DNA of 64,000 nucleotides from Asticcacaulis sp. YBE204 (GCF_000495855.1 NZ_AWGF01000005.1:248001-312000), one strand, 5' to 3'. Positions 43,586-51,762 are shown, counted from the stretch's first letter. Notes: a model not told the origin generated them from the sequence alone. Numbers and translations are program-made.

Positions 43586-43678
43586 ATGGAACCTATTAGT
43601 CATTACCTTATAGATTATCTGGCTGTCGCGCTGCGTGGAGGGTTCGAGGCGTCTCAGCTTTTGGAAGTGCTCCGGTGA
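43586..43678 (+). CDS. Short leader ORF before mgtC (30 aa)
   Basis: ATG 43586 with AGGGG 7 nt upstream, 30 codons (MEPISHYLIDYLAVALRGG then FEASQLLEVLR), ending 32 nt before the mgtC ATG. Translated leaders (mgtM, mgtP) control mgtC in Salmonella; whether this one does is inference. It shows no resemblance to those peptides. Confidence 0.4.
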   Translation: MEPISHYLIDYLAVALRGGFEASQLLEVLR

Positions 43679-43710
43679 AGATGTCGCCCTGTTAAACGGA
43701 TCGCCTTTTT

Positions 43711-44247
43711 ATGAGCGGCGGTTTCCAATGGCCTTTTGGGCTGCTCAAGATCGTCATGCTGGATACGCTGGATATTGCTTTGAGACTGGTGGCGGCGACC
43801 GTCATCGGCATGATTATCGGAACCAATCGCGACGCCCGCGGACGGCCCGCCGGTATGCGTACCTTGGGGCTGGTCGCGCTGGGGGCGGCGATGATCGCCG
43901 TCACCTCCACGCACTTGATCGCGCTCCAGAACCAACCCGACGCTTTGAGCCGCACGATTCAGGGTGTCATTCAAGGCGTTATGGCCGGGATCGGCTTTCT
44001 CGGCGGTGGGGTGCTGATTCAGAAGCGCACCACCCTCGAAATTCATGGCATGACTACAGCGGCGGCGATCTGGGCCACTGCGGCCTTGGGTATCACCGCC
44101 GGCCTAGCGTCATGGCCGGTGTTTCTGATCGGTGCCGTTTTGACCCTATTGCTTCTGGTGGTGGTTCATCCGCTCGAAAAAGCCGTCGAACGCTGGGCCC
44201 TGCGGCATAGAGCCAAGCGAAAAAGCGTCCGCAGAGATATCGAATAA
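43711..44247 (+). CDS. mgtC: MgtC/SapB family membrane protein
   Basis: 178 aa, about four to five membrane spans. Family motifs are ALRLVAATVIGMIIGTNRD with the downstream RPAGMRTLGLVALGAA, then GVMAGIGFLGGGVLIQ and TTAAAIWATAALGI. MgtC supports growth in low magnesium and acid by acting on ATP synthase in Salmonella. The C-terminal cytoplasmic domain of long MgtC proteins is missing; it ends in a basic tail, as in short SapB-type members. An in-frame ATG at 43756 is an alternative start. Confidence 0.92.
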   Translation: MSGGFQWPFGLLKIVMLDTLDIALRLVAATVIGMIIGTNRDARGRPAGMRTLGLVALGAAMIAVTSTHLIALQNQPDALSRTIQGVIQGVMAGIGFLGGGVLIQKRTTLEIHGMTTAAAIWATAALGITAGLASWPVFLIGAVLTLLLLVVVHPLEKAVERWALRHRAKRKSVRRDIE

Positions 44248-44267
44248 TATGCCCCATAACCTGTTAT

Positions 44268-45491
44268 TTGCCGGGACCTGATTTGAAATCGATTTCAAAA
44301 ACGACCAGTGCCGTACCGAAGTCGAAAGACCGGGCCGAGACCCTCAAAGACCTCCGCGATCTCAAGATGGCGCGTTCGGCCCATGCCTATGTCCGCGGCA
44401 ATACCGCTCAGTTCTATGCGTGGCTGTCATCGCACGAGGACGCCATTCCCGATGGCCCGCCCGTTTGGATTTGCGGCGACTGCCATATCGGTAATCTGGG
44501 CCCGATCGCCAATGCCAAGGGCAATGTCGTCGTGGAAATCCGCGATCTGGATCAGACCGTCATCGGCAATCCGGCACATGACTTGATCAGGCTCGGCCTG
44601 TCCCTCGCCAGCGCGGCGCGCGGATCGGACCTGCCGGGCGTGCTGACCAGCCGGATGCTGGAAGACATGATCGACGGCTATGAGCAGGCCTTTGGCGACG
44701 ACGCGGACAGGGAGATGCCGGAAACGATTCGCACCGCTGTCATGGTCGCGATGAACCGCAAATGGTCCGAACTGGCCAAGGAACGCATGGGCGGACGTCT
44801 GTCGATACCTCTGGGCAAAAAATACTGGCCGTTGACCAAGCTCGAGCGCAAGGCAGTGGAGGCCCTGTTTCAGACCGAAAAGCTGCGGCGGATGGTGACC
44901 TCCCTACGTGACAGAGACGCAGATGCGCGCCTTGAGGTGGTGGACGCAGCCTACTGGGTAAAAGGGTGTTCGAGCCTCGGCAATTTGCGTCTGGCGGTGC
45001 TGGTTGCCATCGATGGCGACGAGCTGTGCCTGATGGACGTCAAGGAGGCGATCGCGCCGCTGGCGCCGCACTACCGCGGAGCCGATATGCCGGTCGATAA
45101 TGGCGAGCGGGTTGCTACCGGGGCCTGGCACCTGTCGCCGTCTCTGGGCGATCGGATCGTGGCTGCACCCCTGTTGGACCGGTCAGTCTTTGTCCGGGAA
45201 TTAATGCCGCAGGACCTCAAGTTCCAGATCGAGCATCTCACCGCCGAAGAGGCCTGCGCCGTAGCGCATTTTCTGGCGGGCGTCGTCGGCAAGGCGCACG
45301 CCCGCCAGATGGACAGCCCAACCAAAGCCAAATGGCTGCGCACTTTGCAATCGCGTCGCCCCAGAGACTTCGACGGTCCCACCTGGCTCTGGGTTAGTGT
45401 TGTCGACCTTCTGATGCTGCACGAGGGGGCTTATCTTGGCCATTGTCGGCAATATTCCCGACAACAGGCGGGCTTAAGCACGGACCGATGA
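44268..45491 (+). CDS. DUF2252 family protein (kinase-like fold)
   Basis: 407 aa of the DUF2252 family: RSAHAYVRGNTAQFYAWL, VWICGDCHIGNLGP, DLDQTVIGNPAHDLIRLGLS and later GKAHARQMD. The GDxHxxN and DxD-like elements recall aminoglycoside phosphotransferase-type kinases, so a small-molecule kinase role is plausible (inference). The start at TTG 44268 is uncertain; a TTG at 44283 is also in frame. It is 20 nt after mgtC, so may be in the same operon. Confidence 0.85.
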   Translation: MPGPDLKSISKTTSAVPKSKDRAETLKDLRDLKMARSAHAYVRGNTAQFYAWLSSHEDAIPDGPPVWICGDCHIGNLGPIANAKGNVVVEIRDLDQTVIGNPAHDLIRLGLSLASAARGSDLPGVLTSRMLEDMIDGYEQAFGDDADREMPETIRTAVMVAMNRKWSELAKERMGGRLSIPLGKKYWPLTKLERKAVEALFQTEKLRRMVTSLRDRDADARLEVVDAAYWVKGCSSLGNLRLAVLVAIDGDELCLMDVKEAIAPLAPHYRGADMPVDNGERVATGAWHLSPSLGDRIVAAPLLDRSVFVRELMPQDLKFQIEHLTAEEACAVAHFLAGVVGKAHARQMDSPTKAKWLRTLQSRRPRDFDGPTWLWVSVVDLLMLHEGAYLGHCRQYSRQQAGLSTDR

Positions 45492-45535
45492 GTTTTAGAA
45501 TTGTTAGCAAAGTATTGTCAACGAGATCAGAAGCA

Positions 45536-45569
45536 TAAAAAGAGCGATATGGTCGCACCATACCGCTCT
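45536..45569 (-). terminator. Rho-independent terminator of the 42-aa gene
   Basis: On the minus strand AGAGCGGTATGGT and ACCATATCGCTCT form a 13-bp stem with one mismatch and a 3-nt loop (45569-45541), followed by TTTTT. It serves the minus-strand gene at 45588-45716 and may also act on the DUF2252 transcript from the other side. Confidence 0.8.
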
Positions 45570-45587
45570 CGCATTCAATTTCTATCG

Positions 45588-45716
45588 TCACTTATTTTTA
45601 GCATCTAACGCTGATAATCTCGCTTTCAAGTCCGCTCGGTGTCGTGCGCGTTCTGCTTTGATGACGGTCTGAAGACGGGGATCGCCGGGAAATATGAATT
45701 TGAATTTCTCACTCAT
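45588..45716 (-). CDS. Small basic protein (42 aa)
   Basis: MSEKFKFIFPGDPRLQTVIK followed by a strongly basic helix (AERARHRADLKARLSALDAKNK). AAGG lies upstream of ATG 45716 and a terminator follows 19 nt after the stop, good evidence for a real small gene. Probably co-transcribed with the truncated membrane protein frame upstream. Not recognised. Confidence 0.65.
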   Translation of the reverse strand: MSEKFKFIFPGDPRLQTVIKAERARHRADLKARLSALDAKNK

Positions 45717-45728
45717 GTGAAAAGCCTT

Positions 45729-45952
45729 TCAGTTTTGGGTCAAGCTGCTCTGAGTGGGAATAGATAGGTCGGATGGTAGGACAGCCATCACGATATGGCC
45801 AAATGTGATTTCGCGAAAATTATCGAATGCGTGGGTGATAAACTTGATTGCTACATAGAACAAAGCCGCGCCGCCGATTATCAGCCAATAGAAATGCGAT
45901 ACCCAATTAAGTACGAATAGAGCGCCGACAAAAAGTAGCCCGATATTCGGGG
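45729..45952 (-). pseudogene. 5'-truncated small membrane protein
   Basis: The minus-strand frame reads NIGLLFVGALFVLNWVSHFY, LIIGGAALFYVAIKFITHAF and ends SSLTQN. Two membrane helices are clear. No start codon exists between the helices and the upstream stop (45990-45992), and the frame runs directly into the antisense of a BlaI-like fragment at about 45953. The 5' end was therefore removed by a rearrangement. Confidence 0.55.
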
Positions 45953-45954
45953 GG

Positions 45955-46059
45955 CGCCTGGCGCCTTTGGTGACCCATTTTTCCGAACGTCAGAAACTGA
46001 CGCTGGAAGACATCGCCGAACTGAAAGCCCTTATCTGGGAGCTTCACGATGGCCACTGA
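45955..46059 (+). pseudogene. C-terminal fragment of a BlaI/CopY-family repressor
   Basis: Reads APLVTHFSERQKLTLEDIAE then LKALIWELHDGH and stop, the standard end of BlaI/MecI/CopY repressors (SxFSExxxLTxEDIAELxxLI). The DNA-binding N-terminal 90 or so residues are absent. It abuts the truncated membrane protein at a GGCGCC-rich junction. A beta-lactamase-like gene lies 300 nt downstream, so this could be the relic of its regulator. Confidence 0.6.
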
Positions 46060-46111
46060 TCGGGGATCTCGACTGAACCCCGTCACACCAAGGCCCGATC
46101 TGTCTGATGGC

Positions 46112-46140
46112 AAAAAAAGCCGCGCATTGCGGCGCGGCTT
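46112..46140 (-). terminator. Terminator of the sRNA candidate
   Basis: Perfect 9-bp stem (46132-46140 with 46117-46125), 6-nt loop, and a run of seven T on the minus strand (46118-46112). Confidence 0.8.
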
Positions 46141-46178
46141 AACAGTTTGCGGGGAGGAAACGCCCAAGAAGGGCAACC
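46112..46178 (-). ncRNA. Candidate trans-acting sRNA with CCUCCCC loop
   Basis: Reading the minus strand from about 46178: hairpin 1 GCCC-UUCUU-GGGC (46174-46162); hairpin 2 GUUU-CCUCCCCGC-AAAC (46161-46145), whose loop is an anti-Shine-Dalgarno sequence; then a terminator AAGCCGCGC-loop-GCGCGGCUU with seven T (46140-46112). A promoter-like TTGCCG (46211-46206), 16-nt spacer, TATAGT (46189-46184) ends 5 nt before the inferred 5' end. No ORF is present. CCUCC-loop sRNAs are a known alphaproteobacterial theme. Predicted length about 67 nt. Confidence 0.55.
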
Positions 46179-46183
46179 GATGA

Positions 46184-46211
46184 ACTATAAATTCTTGCTG
46201 CGGTGCGGCAA
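46184..46211 (-). promoter_or_regulatory. Sigma-70-like promoter for the sRNA candidate
   Basis: Minus strand TTGCCG (46211-46206), 16-nt spacer and TATAGT (46189-46184). Good -10 match, moderate -35. Confidence 0.4.
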
Positions 46212-46355
46212 ATTCAAGGGGTGAATTAAGACGGCGCTGTCATGTTTGATTGTATCAGGACTTGGTCCGACGCACTGTCTGGTCATCTGTCGAATTTGTA
46301 ATTGGCTATAGCGAGCTGGCCGTCTCATAGTCTTCCGGCAATTCGGAGACAGACC

Positions 46356-47699
46356 ATGCGCGTTACCAAAACCATTCTTCTGACCGGCGCACTCTTTGCG
46401 TGGAGTTCATCTGTCTTCGCTGCGGATGATACCGCCCGGATGGATCAGATTATCCAGTCACGCGCTGACGCGCGTGACTTCATGGGGTCGGTTCTGGTGG
46501 CGCGAGACGGCAAGGTTATCTTCGAAAAAGCCTACGGCTACGCAAACCTGGAATGGAGGGTGCCGGAAACGACCGACACCAAGTTTCGGCTCGGGTCCGT
46601 CACGAAGCAATTCACCGCCGTATCCATTCTTCTATTGCAGGAACAGGGTAAGCTGAAACTGAGCGATCCGATCAAGCTCTATGTGCCCGATGCGCCGGCA
46701 GCCTGGGACAAGATCACGGTTGCGCACCTGCTATCGCACACCTCAGGCATCATCAATTTCACTGCCATGCCGGACTATAGGTCTACCCAAAGGCTTCAGA
46801 CGACATCGGGCGAACTGATCAAGCGCTTCCGCGACAAGCCACTGGAATTCCAGCCCGGCGAGGCCTGGAACTACTCCAATTCGGGCTATGTCCTTCTGAC
46901 GGCGGTTATTGAAAAAGCCAGCGGACAGAGCTACACGCAATTTCTGACCGAAAATATCTTCAAGCCGTTGGGCATGAGCGACACCGGCTATGACAACGCC
47001 TCGGTACTTCTACCAAAACGCGCCTCGGGTTACATGCCGGGGGAAGGCGGACCGCGGAATGCCGACTTCATCGATATGACTGTGCCTCAGGGGGCCGGGG
47101 CGCTGTACTCGACGACGCATGACCTGCTTAAATGGGCACAGGCTCTTTTTGGCGGCAAGGTTCTTAAATCCGAAAGCCTGACGCTTATGACGACGCCCGT
47201 GAAAAACGACTATGGGCTTGGCGTGAGTGTCGTCAACGGCGTAAACGGCAAGGAAATAAGTCACGGTGGCGGGATCGATGGATTCAACACCCACCTGAGC
47301 TATTACCCCGCTGACAAGGTCACGATCGTTGTTCTGGGCAACCTGAACGGTCGGGCCGTCGATGCCATCGACCAACAGCTCGGAGATCTGGCACACGGAA
47401 AATCCGTGCAACTGGCCAGTGAACGCAAAGAGATTGAGCTGTCGCCAAAGGTCCTCGAAACCTATATCGGCACCTATGCCCTTTCACCCACCTTCAAGTT
47501 CACCATAACGGTTGAAAAAGGTCAGTTGATGGCCCAGGCGACCGGGCAAGCTAAGTTTCCCCTTTTCGCCGAGAGCGACACTCTCTTCTTCCTGAAGGTG
47601 GTCGATGCCAAGTTCGAGTTTTTCAAGGGTGCGAACGGTAAAATCGAATACCTTATTCTTCATCAGAACGGTCGCGATCAAAAGGCTGTCAGGGAGTGA
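46356..47699 (+). CDS. Secreted serine hydrolase, class C beta-lactamase family
   Basis: 447 aa with a signal peptide (MRVTKTILLTGALFAWSSSV, FAADD). The beta-lactamase/DD-peptidase fold has SVTK (nucleophile Ser and Lys), YSNSGY (YxN) and HGGGIDGF in place of the KTG motif. A C-terminal extension of about 100 residues (YIGTYALSPTFKFTITVEKG) is the usual lipocalin-like domain. Such proteins are often esterases or peptidases rather than resistance enzymes. ATG 46356 has CGGAGA upstream. A relic BlaI fragment sits 300 nt upstream. Confidence 0.9.
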   Translation: MRVTKTILLTGALFAWSSSVFAADDTARMDQIIQSRADARDFMGSVLVARDGKVIFEKAYGYANLEWRVPETTDTKFRLGSVTKQFTAVSILLLQEQGKLKLSDPIKLYVPDAPAAWDKITVAHLLSHTSGIINFTAMPDYRSTQRLQTTSGELIKRFRDKPLEFQPGEAWNYSNSGYVLLTAVIEKASGQSYTQFLTENIFKPLGMSDTGYDNASVLLPKRASGYMPGEGGPRNADFIDMTVPQGAGALYSTTHDLLKWAQALFGGKVLKSESLTLMTTPVKNDYGLGVSVVNGVNGKEISHGGGIDGFNTHLSYYPADKVTIVVLGNLNGRAVDAIDQQLGDLAHGKSVQLASERKEIELSPKVLETYIGTYALSPTFKFTITVEKGQLMAQATGQAKFPLFAESDTLFFLKVVDAKFEFFKGANGKIEYLILHQNGRDQKAVRE

Positions 47700-47866
47700 C
47701 CTGTACGCAGAGCTTGAGCCGTTAGGCTGTTTACTTAACCGGCACCGGTATGGATGCAGGTGCGCAGGAATTTCGCACGTCCCTTACCTAAGACGGAACC
47801 GTTCCGAATCGTTGCCTTCGAACATCAAATGAATGAGGTCGTTGTCGTCAGGCAGAGGTCCTTTTG

Positions 47867-48367
47867 TCAGTGTTCACTTATATGGATCACAAACCGCCGC
47901 ACAATCTCGCGTAGAGGCTCAAGTTCGATATGGGCGATTGCATCTTCAGGATCGAACCACAGGACGCGTCTTTGGCCCATCTCCGGCCACAGTGTGAGCT
48001 GGCCGGTGACCTCCATCGGAAAAACCTCGACCGCCGGGATAAAGCGCTCACGGGACTGCGCCTGATCCTTGATATAGGCAAACCGGCCGAGCGATGTCGG
48101 GGCTACGCGGCCCAGAAGCCCGGCCTCTTCATAGGCTTCGCGGCCCGCCGCTTCATGAGGTGCGAGATCGGGAATGGGTTTGCCCTTGGGTATGATCCAC
48201 CGGCCGCTGCCGCGCGAGGTAATGAGAAGGATTTCCAACGCGCCGTCGGAGCGGCGCCGATAGGGTAGAGCAGCAAACTGGTTCGGCGTGGGCGACAGGT
48301 TGACGATAATATCCTCCAGGCAAGGTCTCCTGATAATCAGTGTACGGGATATTATTCTGCCGATCAA
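47867..48367 (-). CDS. Nudix hydrolase
   Basis: 166 aa. The Nudix box is GKPIPDLAPHEAAGREAYEE followed by AG, with the REAYEEAG core intact for Mg binding. FAALPYRRRSDGALEILLIT and SGRWIIPKGKP are typical of diphosphoinositol-polyphosphate/Ap4A-type Nudix proteins in alphaproteobacteria. Cleaves nucleoside or inositol diphosphate linkages; exact substrate unknown. The start at 48367 is uncertain since homologous sequence begins around FAALPYRR. Confidence 0.88.
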   Translation of the reverse strand: MIGRIISRTLIIRRPCLEDIIVNLSPTPNQFAALPYRRRSDGALEILLITSRGSGRWIIPKGKPIPDLAPHEAAGREAYEEAGLLGRVAPTSLGRFAYIKDQAQSRERFIPAVEVFPMEVTGQLTLWPEMGQRRVLWFDPEDAIAHIELEPLREIVRRFVIHISEH

Positions 48368-48436
48368 TCATTCAGGCCCGCGTCAGGTGAGCGTCCGCAG
48401 TAGATGCCTTTTCCTGACATCGCCAATTGTTGAGAA

Positions 48437-48799
48437 TCAAGGCGTTCTCAGAAGAGTGGCCACGAGGTCGATGTAAGCGAATATGCTGAAAGGCTTGCGG
48501 ACAAAGGTCGTGTAGGACTGGACCTTGTCCCGCGCCATGCTCTCACTTAGTGAACTCATCAAAACGATTGGAACACCGGCCATCTCTGGTTGTTGGCCGA
48601 TGGCTTCGATTAACGCCGCCCCGTCCATGACGGGCATCATGAGATCGGTCAGAACAATGTCCGGTCGGCCGTTGGAAATATGCTCCAGTGCCTGCCGCCC
48701 GTTTACTGCGACCACAACCGTATGCCCCTCATCGGTCAGCACATCCTCCAGCAGCCGGAGAATGCCTATTTCGTCATCGACTATGAGCACAAGAGCCAT
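48437..48799 (-). CDS. Single-domain response regulator of the KaiC-like module
   Basis: 120-aa receiver: VLIVDDEIGIL (acidic pair), IVLTDLMMPVMDG (phospho-Asp), LMSSLSE (Ser switch) and VRKPFSI (Lys). No output domain. It is 3 nt downstream of the KaiC-like gene, so the kinase, the ATPase and this receiver form one three-gene operon; it probably relays phosphate from the kinase. Confidence 0.92.
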   Translation of the reverse strand: MALVLIVDDEIGILRLLEDVLTDEGHTVVVAVNGRQALEHISNGRPDIVLTDLMMPVMDGAALIEAIGQQPEMAGVPIVLMSSLSESMARDKVQSYTTFVRKPFSIFAYIDLVATLLRTP

Positions 48800-48802
48800 G
48801 GA

Positions 48803-50284
48803 TTACCCGCCCCGCGGCGGCACATATCCGCGGCTTTGACCTGCCAGGTCAGCGAGGAGCGCTTCGGCCTCATTGTTGCTTTCGCTAATCTCAACGCCGA
48901 AGTCACCAATCACGAAAGTCCGCTGCGTCGGATCGAAGTTGCTGTCCCGGACCTTAATGATCGAAATCAGGCGATGCAGACGCGAGCGCTGCGCGACATA
49001 GTTCAGCAGAATAATGTTTTCGGCCAGGCTGGAGCTGTCTTCGATCGGCAAGTGCATCCTGGCGCCGAAGACGTCGGACATTTCGAGGGAGTACAGCGTC
49101 GTTACGCCTAGATTGCGCAGCTCATTGGTCAGGGCCGAAAAGAAATTCCCTGTGCGTGAAGGATCGATAGCCGCACTGTGGAACGCCGTCAGGCCGTCGA
49201 TAAACAGCCGTTTGACGCCGCGACGTTTTACGATTTCAAGCAGGCGATCGCCATGGACATCCAACAGGTCGCTGGTGGACGTTTGCCATTGAATATTGAC
49301 CTGGCCGCTATCCAATTTATCACCCAGCGACAGAACCATGCTGTCGATCTTCGCGCGAACGCGGGTCGGTGTTTCGTAAAAACTGAACATCAGACCCGGT
49401 TCATCGGGCGCGGAGGCGGCCAGAAACTGAAGCCCGATGGTTGTCTTCCCTATCCCCGAAGGGCCCGCCAGCATGGTCGTCGAGGCCCTGGGCAATCCTT
49501 TGCCCAGCATGACGTCCAGCTGGTCTATGCCGCTCGTCACCGATCCAAATTCAGGACGTTCGTTTTGGGTCGGTCGGGAATAGAGCGACTCGATGCGCGG
49601 ATAAAGCGTGAGGCCGGCCTCGGTAATCTTGTACGAATGGCGACCTCGCAAAAAGCCGCTGCCGCGTAACTTCGTGACTTGCAGATCGCTGGCCGTCTGC
49701 CAGCCGTAGCTGCGGCTGGTGAGCTGAATCAGGCCATCGACCATTGTCTGCTCCGGCGACACGCGCTCACGCGCCGTGGTCGTCAGAAACATGGTGCAAT
49801 TTGTCGCGATAGCGATTTCCTGCAAGTCGTGGATGAACTCCTTGAACTGCTGATCGGTGGCGGCACTGGTCTGGGCCGAGACTAGACCGTCTATCACCAA
49901 AAGGCCTGTGCGCCGGCGCATAACCTCACGCCGCAGCAGGTCGAGCAACGCTTTCAGGCCGCCTTCCTTCACTTCATTGAAAGCGCTGAGATAGGCGAGA
50001 TAATCGGGTATGCGTGACGGATCGAAAAACGATAGTTCGGCGAGGTTGCTCATCATCCGGCTGTGATTTTCAGCAAGGAGCGTGACGAAGAGGGCCTTGG
50101 TGCCGATGGCGACCTGGTGGAAACAAATCTGACTCGTAAGGATGGTCTTCCCGGCACCAGGCAGACCTTCGATAATGTACATGCCACCTTGCATGAAGCC
50201 GCCGCCCAGTACGACATCAAGGCCAGCGATTCCGCTTTCTATTCTCGGCAATGACGAGGTGGTCGTTTCCTCACGATCAGTCAT
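48803..50284 (-). CDS. KaiC-like double RecA-domain ATPase
   Basis: 493 aa with two RecA-like KaiC domains. CI: Walker A GLPGAGKT (residues 40-47), Walker B LLVIDGL. CII: Walker A GPSGIGKT (274-281), Walker B RLFIDGL. At the cyanobacterial KaiC catalytic Glu pair, CI reads TLLAEN (pair not conserved) while CII reads FSFYET (one Glu kept). Around the KaiC phosphosites the sequence is DSSSLAENIILLNYV: Ser present, the Thr replaced. So it may hydrolyse ATP mainly in CII and is not a standard clock KaiC. No kaiA or kaiB is nearby. Overlaps the upstream kinase gene by 8 nt. Confidence 0.92.
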   Translation of the reverse strand: MTDREETTTSSLPRIESGIAGLDVVLGGGFMQGGMYIIEGLPGAGKTILTSQICFHQVAIGTKALFVTLLAENHSRMMSNLAELSFFDPSRIPDYLAYLSAFNEVKEGGLKALLDLLRREVMRRRTGLLVIDGLVSAQTSAATDQQFKEFIHDLQEIAIATNCTMFLTTTARERVSPEQTMVDGLIQLTSRSYGWQTASDLQVTKLRGSGFLRGRHSYKITEAGLTLYPRIESLYSRPTQNERPEFGSVTSGIDQLDVMLGKGLPRASTTMLAGPSGIGKTTIGLQFLAASAPDEPGLMFSFYETPTRVRAKIDSMVLSLGDKLDSGQVNIQWQTSTSDLLDVHGDRLLEIVKRRGVKRLFIDGLTAFHSAAIDPSRTGNFFSALTNELRNLGVTTLYSLEMSDVFGARMHLPIEDSSSLAENIILLNYVAQRSRLHRLISIIKVRDSNFDPTQRTFVIGDFGVEISESNNEAEALLADLAGQSRGYVPPRGG

Positions 50285-51173
50285 GTTCCTTCTCCCCTGG
50301 GTCGTACGGTAAGCTAATGCAAAACGTCGTACCCTGATTTGGCAAGGAGGAAATAGTCACTAGGCCCTGCATGGCCTCTGTCAGTTGTTTTACAACCCAA
50401 AGTCCGACGCCAAAACCGCTGGCGGCACCTCCGCTCGATACGGCACGCTCGAAACGTCGGAATATCCGTTCCTGATCCTCCAGCGAAATGCCCGGACCGT
50501 GATCACGTATCTCGAAATGCACAAATCTCTGCTCGGGTGTGCACGACAGGTTCACAGTAATCGGCTTCCCGGCTCCATATTTTATAGCGTTTGAAAGGAC
50601 ATTATCCAGTACTTGCTCCAGCGACATGGGATCGCCCAACAACCGGGTGTTACCCGCACAGGTCAGTGTCAAATCACATCCCGCCAGTTCGGCGATCGGC
50701 CGAAAGCTTTCAACAACCGCCCCGATGATCTCGCGGCCCTCTAGGGGGACTGCATCCACAGTCAAGGCGCACGTGGTCAGGCGCGATATATCCAGTAATG
50801 TTCGGGTTCGTTTGACGAACATCGCCGTCACACCCGCGATACGGTCAAGCTCCTGAACCACTTTCTCGGGGGGCAAACTGGCCAACCGTCGGCGGAGCAG
50901 ATCGACGCGTCCGACCACCGGACTTACGCCGTTCATCAGCTCATGGGCGGCGACTGCCAGAAAGCTGTCTCTGGCGGCAATCGCTTCGGTCAGTTTCGCG
51001 TTTTCGGCTCTAAGTTTCGCAAGTTCTCGGTGAACATCGCGAACGCCATTACCGTCACCCTCACCGTCGCCGCGGTCGTGCCTCCACGCTCCGTGAAGGC
51101 TACCCTCTTGATCGGCAGATGGTGGATACAAAAGGGTGGTATCGGCTATTTTGGCGCTAGTGTCAGGGCTCAT
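50277..51173 (-). CDS. Soluble sensor histidine kinase of the KaiC-like module
   Basis: About 298 aa. A short N-terminus and a coiled-coil-like helix (LAKLRAENAKLTEAIAARDS) lead into the DHp domain with AAHELMNGVSPVVGR (phospho-His), then HATPase_c: NVLSNAIKYGAG (N box), DHGPGISLED (G1), IFRRFERAV (F box) and GFGVGLWVVKQL (G2). No sensor domain or membrane span, so input probably comes from a partner such as the KaiC-like protein, as for SasA (inference). ATG 51173 is favoured; ATG 51203 is in frame. Confidence 0.88.
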   Translation of the reverse strand: MSPDTSAKIADTTLLYPPSADQEGSLHGAWRHDRGDGEGDGNGVRDVHRELAKLRAENAKLTEAIAARDSFLAVAAHELMNGVSPVVGRVDLLRRRLASLPPEKVVQELDRIAGVTAMFVKRTRTLLDISRLTTCALTVDAVPLEGREIIGAVVESFRPIAELAGCDLTLTCAGNTRLLGDPMSLEQVLDNVLSNAIKYGAGKPITVNLSCTPEQRFVHFEIRDHGPGISLEDQERIFRRFERAVSSGGAASGFGVGLWVVKQLTEAMQGLVTISSLPNQGTTFCISLPYDPGEKEHD

Positions 51174-51520
51174 AAGTGGCACCGGCAGACCAATAAGCCA
51201 CACTATCGGTTATCAAAATCATCGACGCCGGGCGTGAGTAATCTGAATGAGGGCGCGAGGGTTTATGCAACGGACGGCCCATAATTATGCCAAGAAATAT
51301 GAATGAAACAGGCGGATGCCCGCCTGTGCAACCGCAAGGCTATCGGTAGCGTCTACCTCGTAAGAAAACGATAGTCTTCGCTGATAGGGCAAAACTTATT
51401 TCGGTGACAACTCAGGGCTGCATCATGGCGCGGCATGTCCTAAAGAAGCGCCTTGTGTTTATCTTCATTCGTATAATGTCGCAGCCGAAACAGGCTTTCT
51501 CCATAGCGGCTCGTACTGAC
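51174..51520. other. Intergenic region with a short hairpin
   Basis: About 350 nt with no convincing gene. A perfect 8-bp hairpin ACAGGCGG-ATGC-CCGCCTGT is at 51308-51327. The promoter of the kinase/KaiC/receiver operon must lie at its left end. Confidence 0.5.
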
Positions 51521-51691
51521 TCAGTGCACCAACCCCAGCAAACGGCCGGTTCGCTGGTTAAGGCTGCTTATCAGGGCGTCATGCAAAAGGGCGGCCAAAG
51601 CGATATGGGCGTCATTCAGATCGATAGTATTGGTCTCAAGACGGAAAAGGACCGATTGCATAAGGACTTCGGGATCATCAATATGAGGCAT
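51521..51691 (-). CDS. Small hypothetical protein (56 aa)
   Basis: MPHIDDPEVLMQSVLFRLET followed by NTIDLNDAHIALAALLHDAL and ISSLNQRTGRLLGLVH. Predicted all-helical and amphipathic. The composition looks coding, but the SD is weak. It lies between the KaiC-like operon and the IS. Not recognised. Confidence 0.5.
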   Translation of the reverse strand: MPHIDDPEVLMQSVLFRLETNTIDLNDAHIALAALLHDALISSLNQRTGRLLGLVH

Positions 51692-51762
51692 TTTTGAACT
51701 CGCTTGTGATGGGCCAGACTATCGCCATTAGCCTTAACAAGGTCTTTAAGCGCCTTGAGCGA

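Noticed and set aside
45907-46176. Minus-strand ORF of 89 codons
   Set aside because: It crosses the terminator of the sRNA candidate and is antisense to the BlaI fragment; no sensible protein features.
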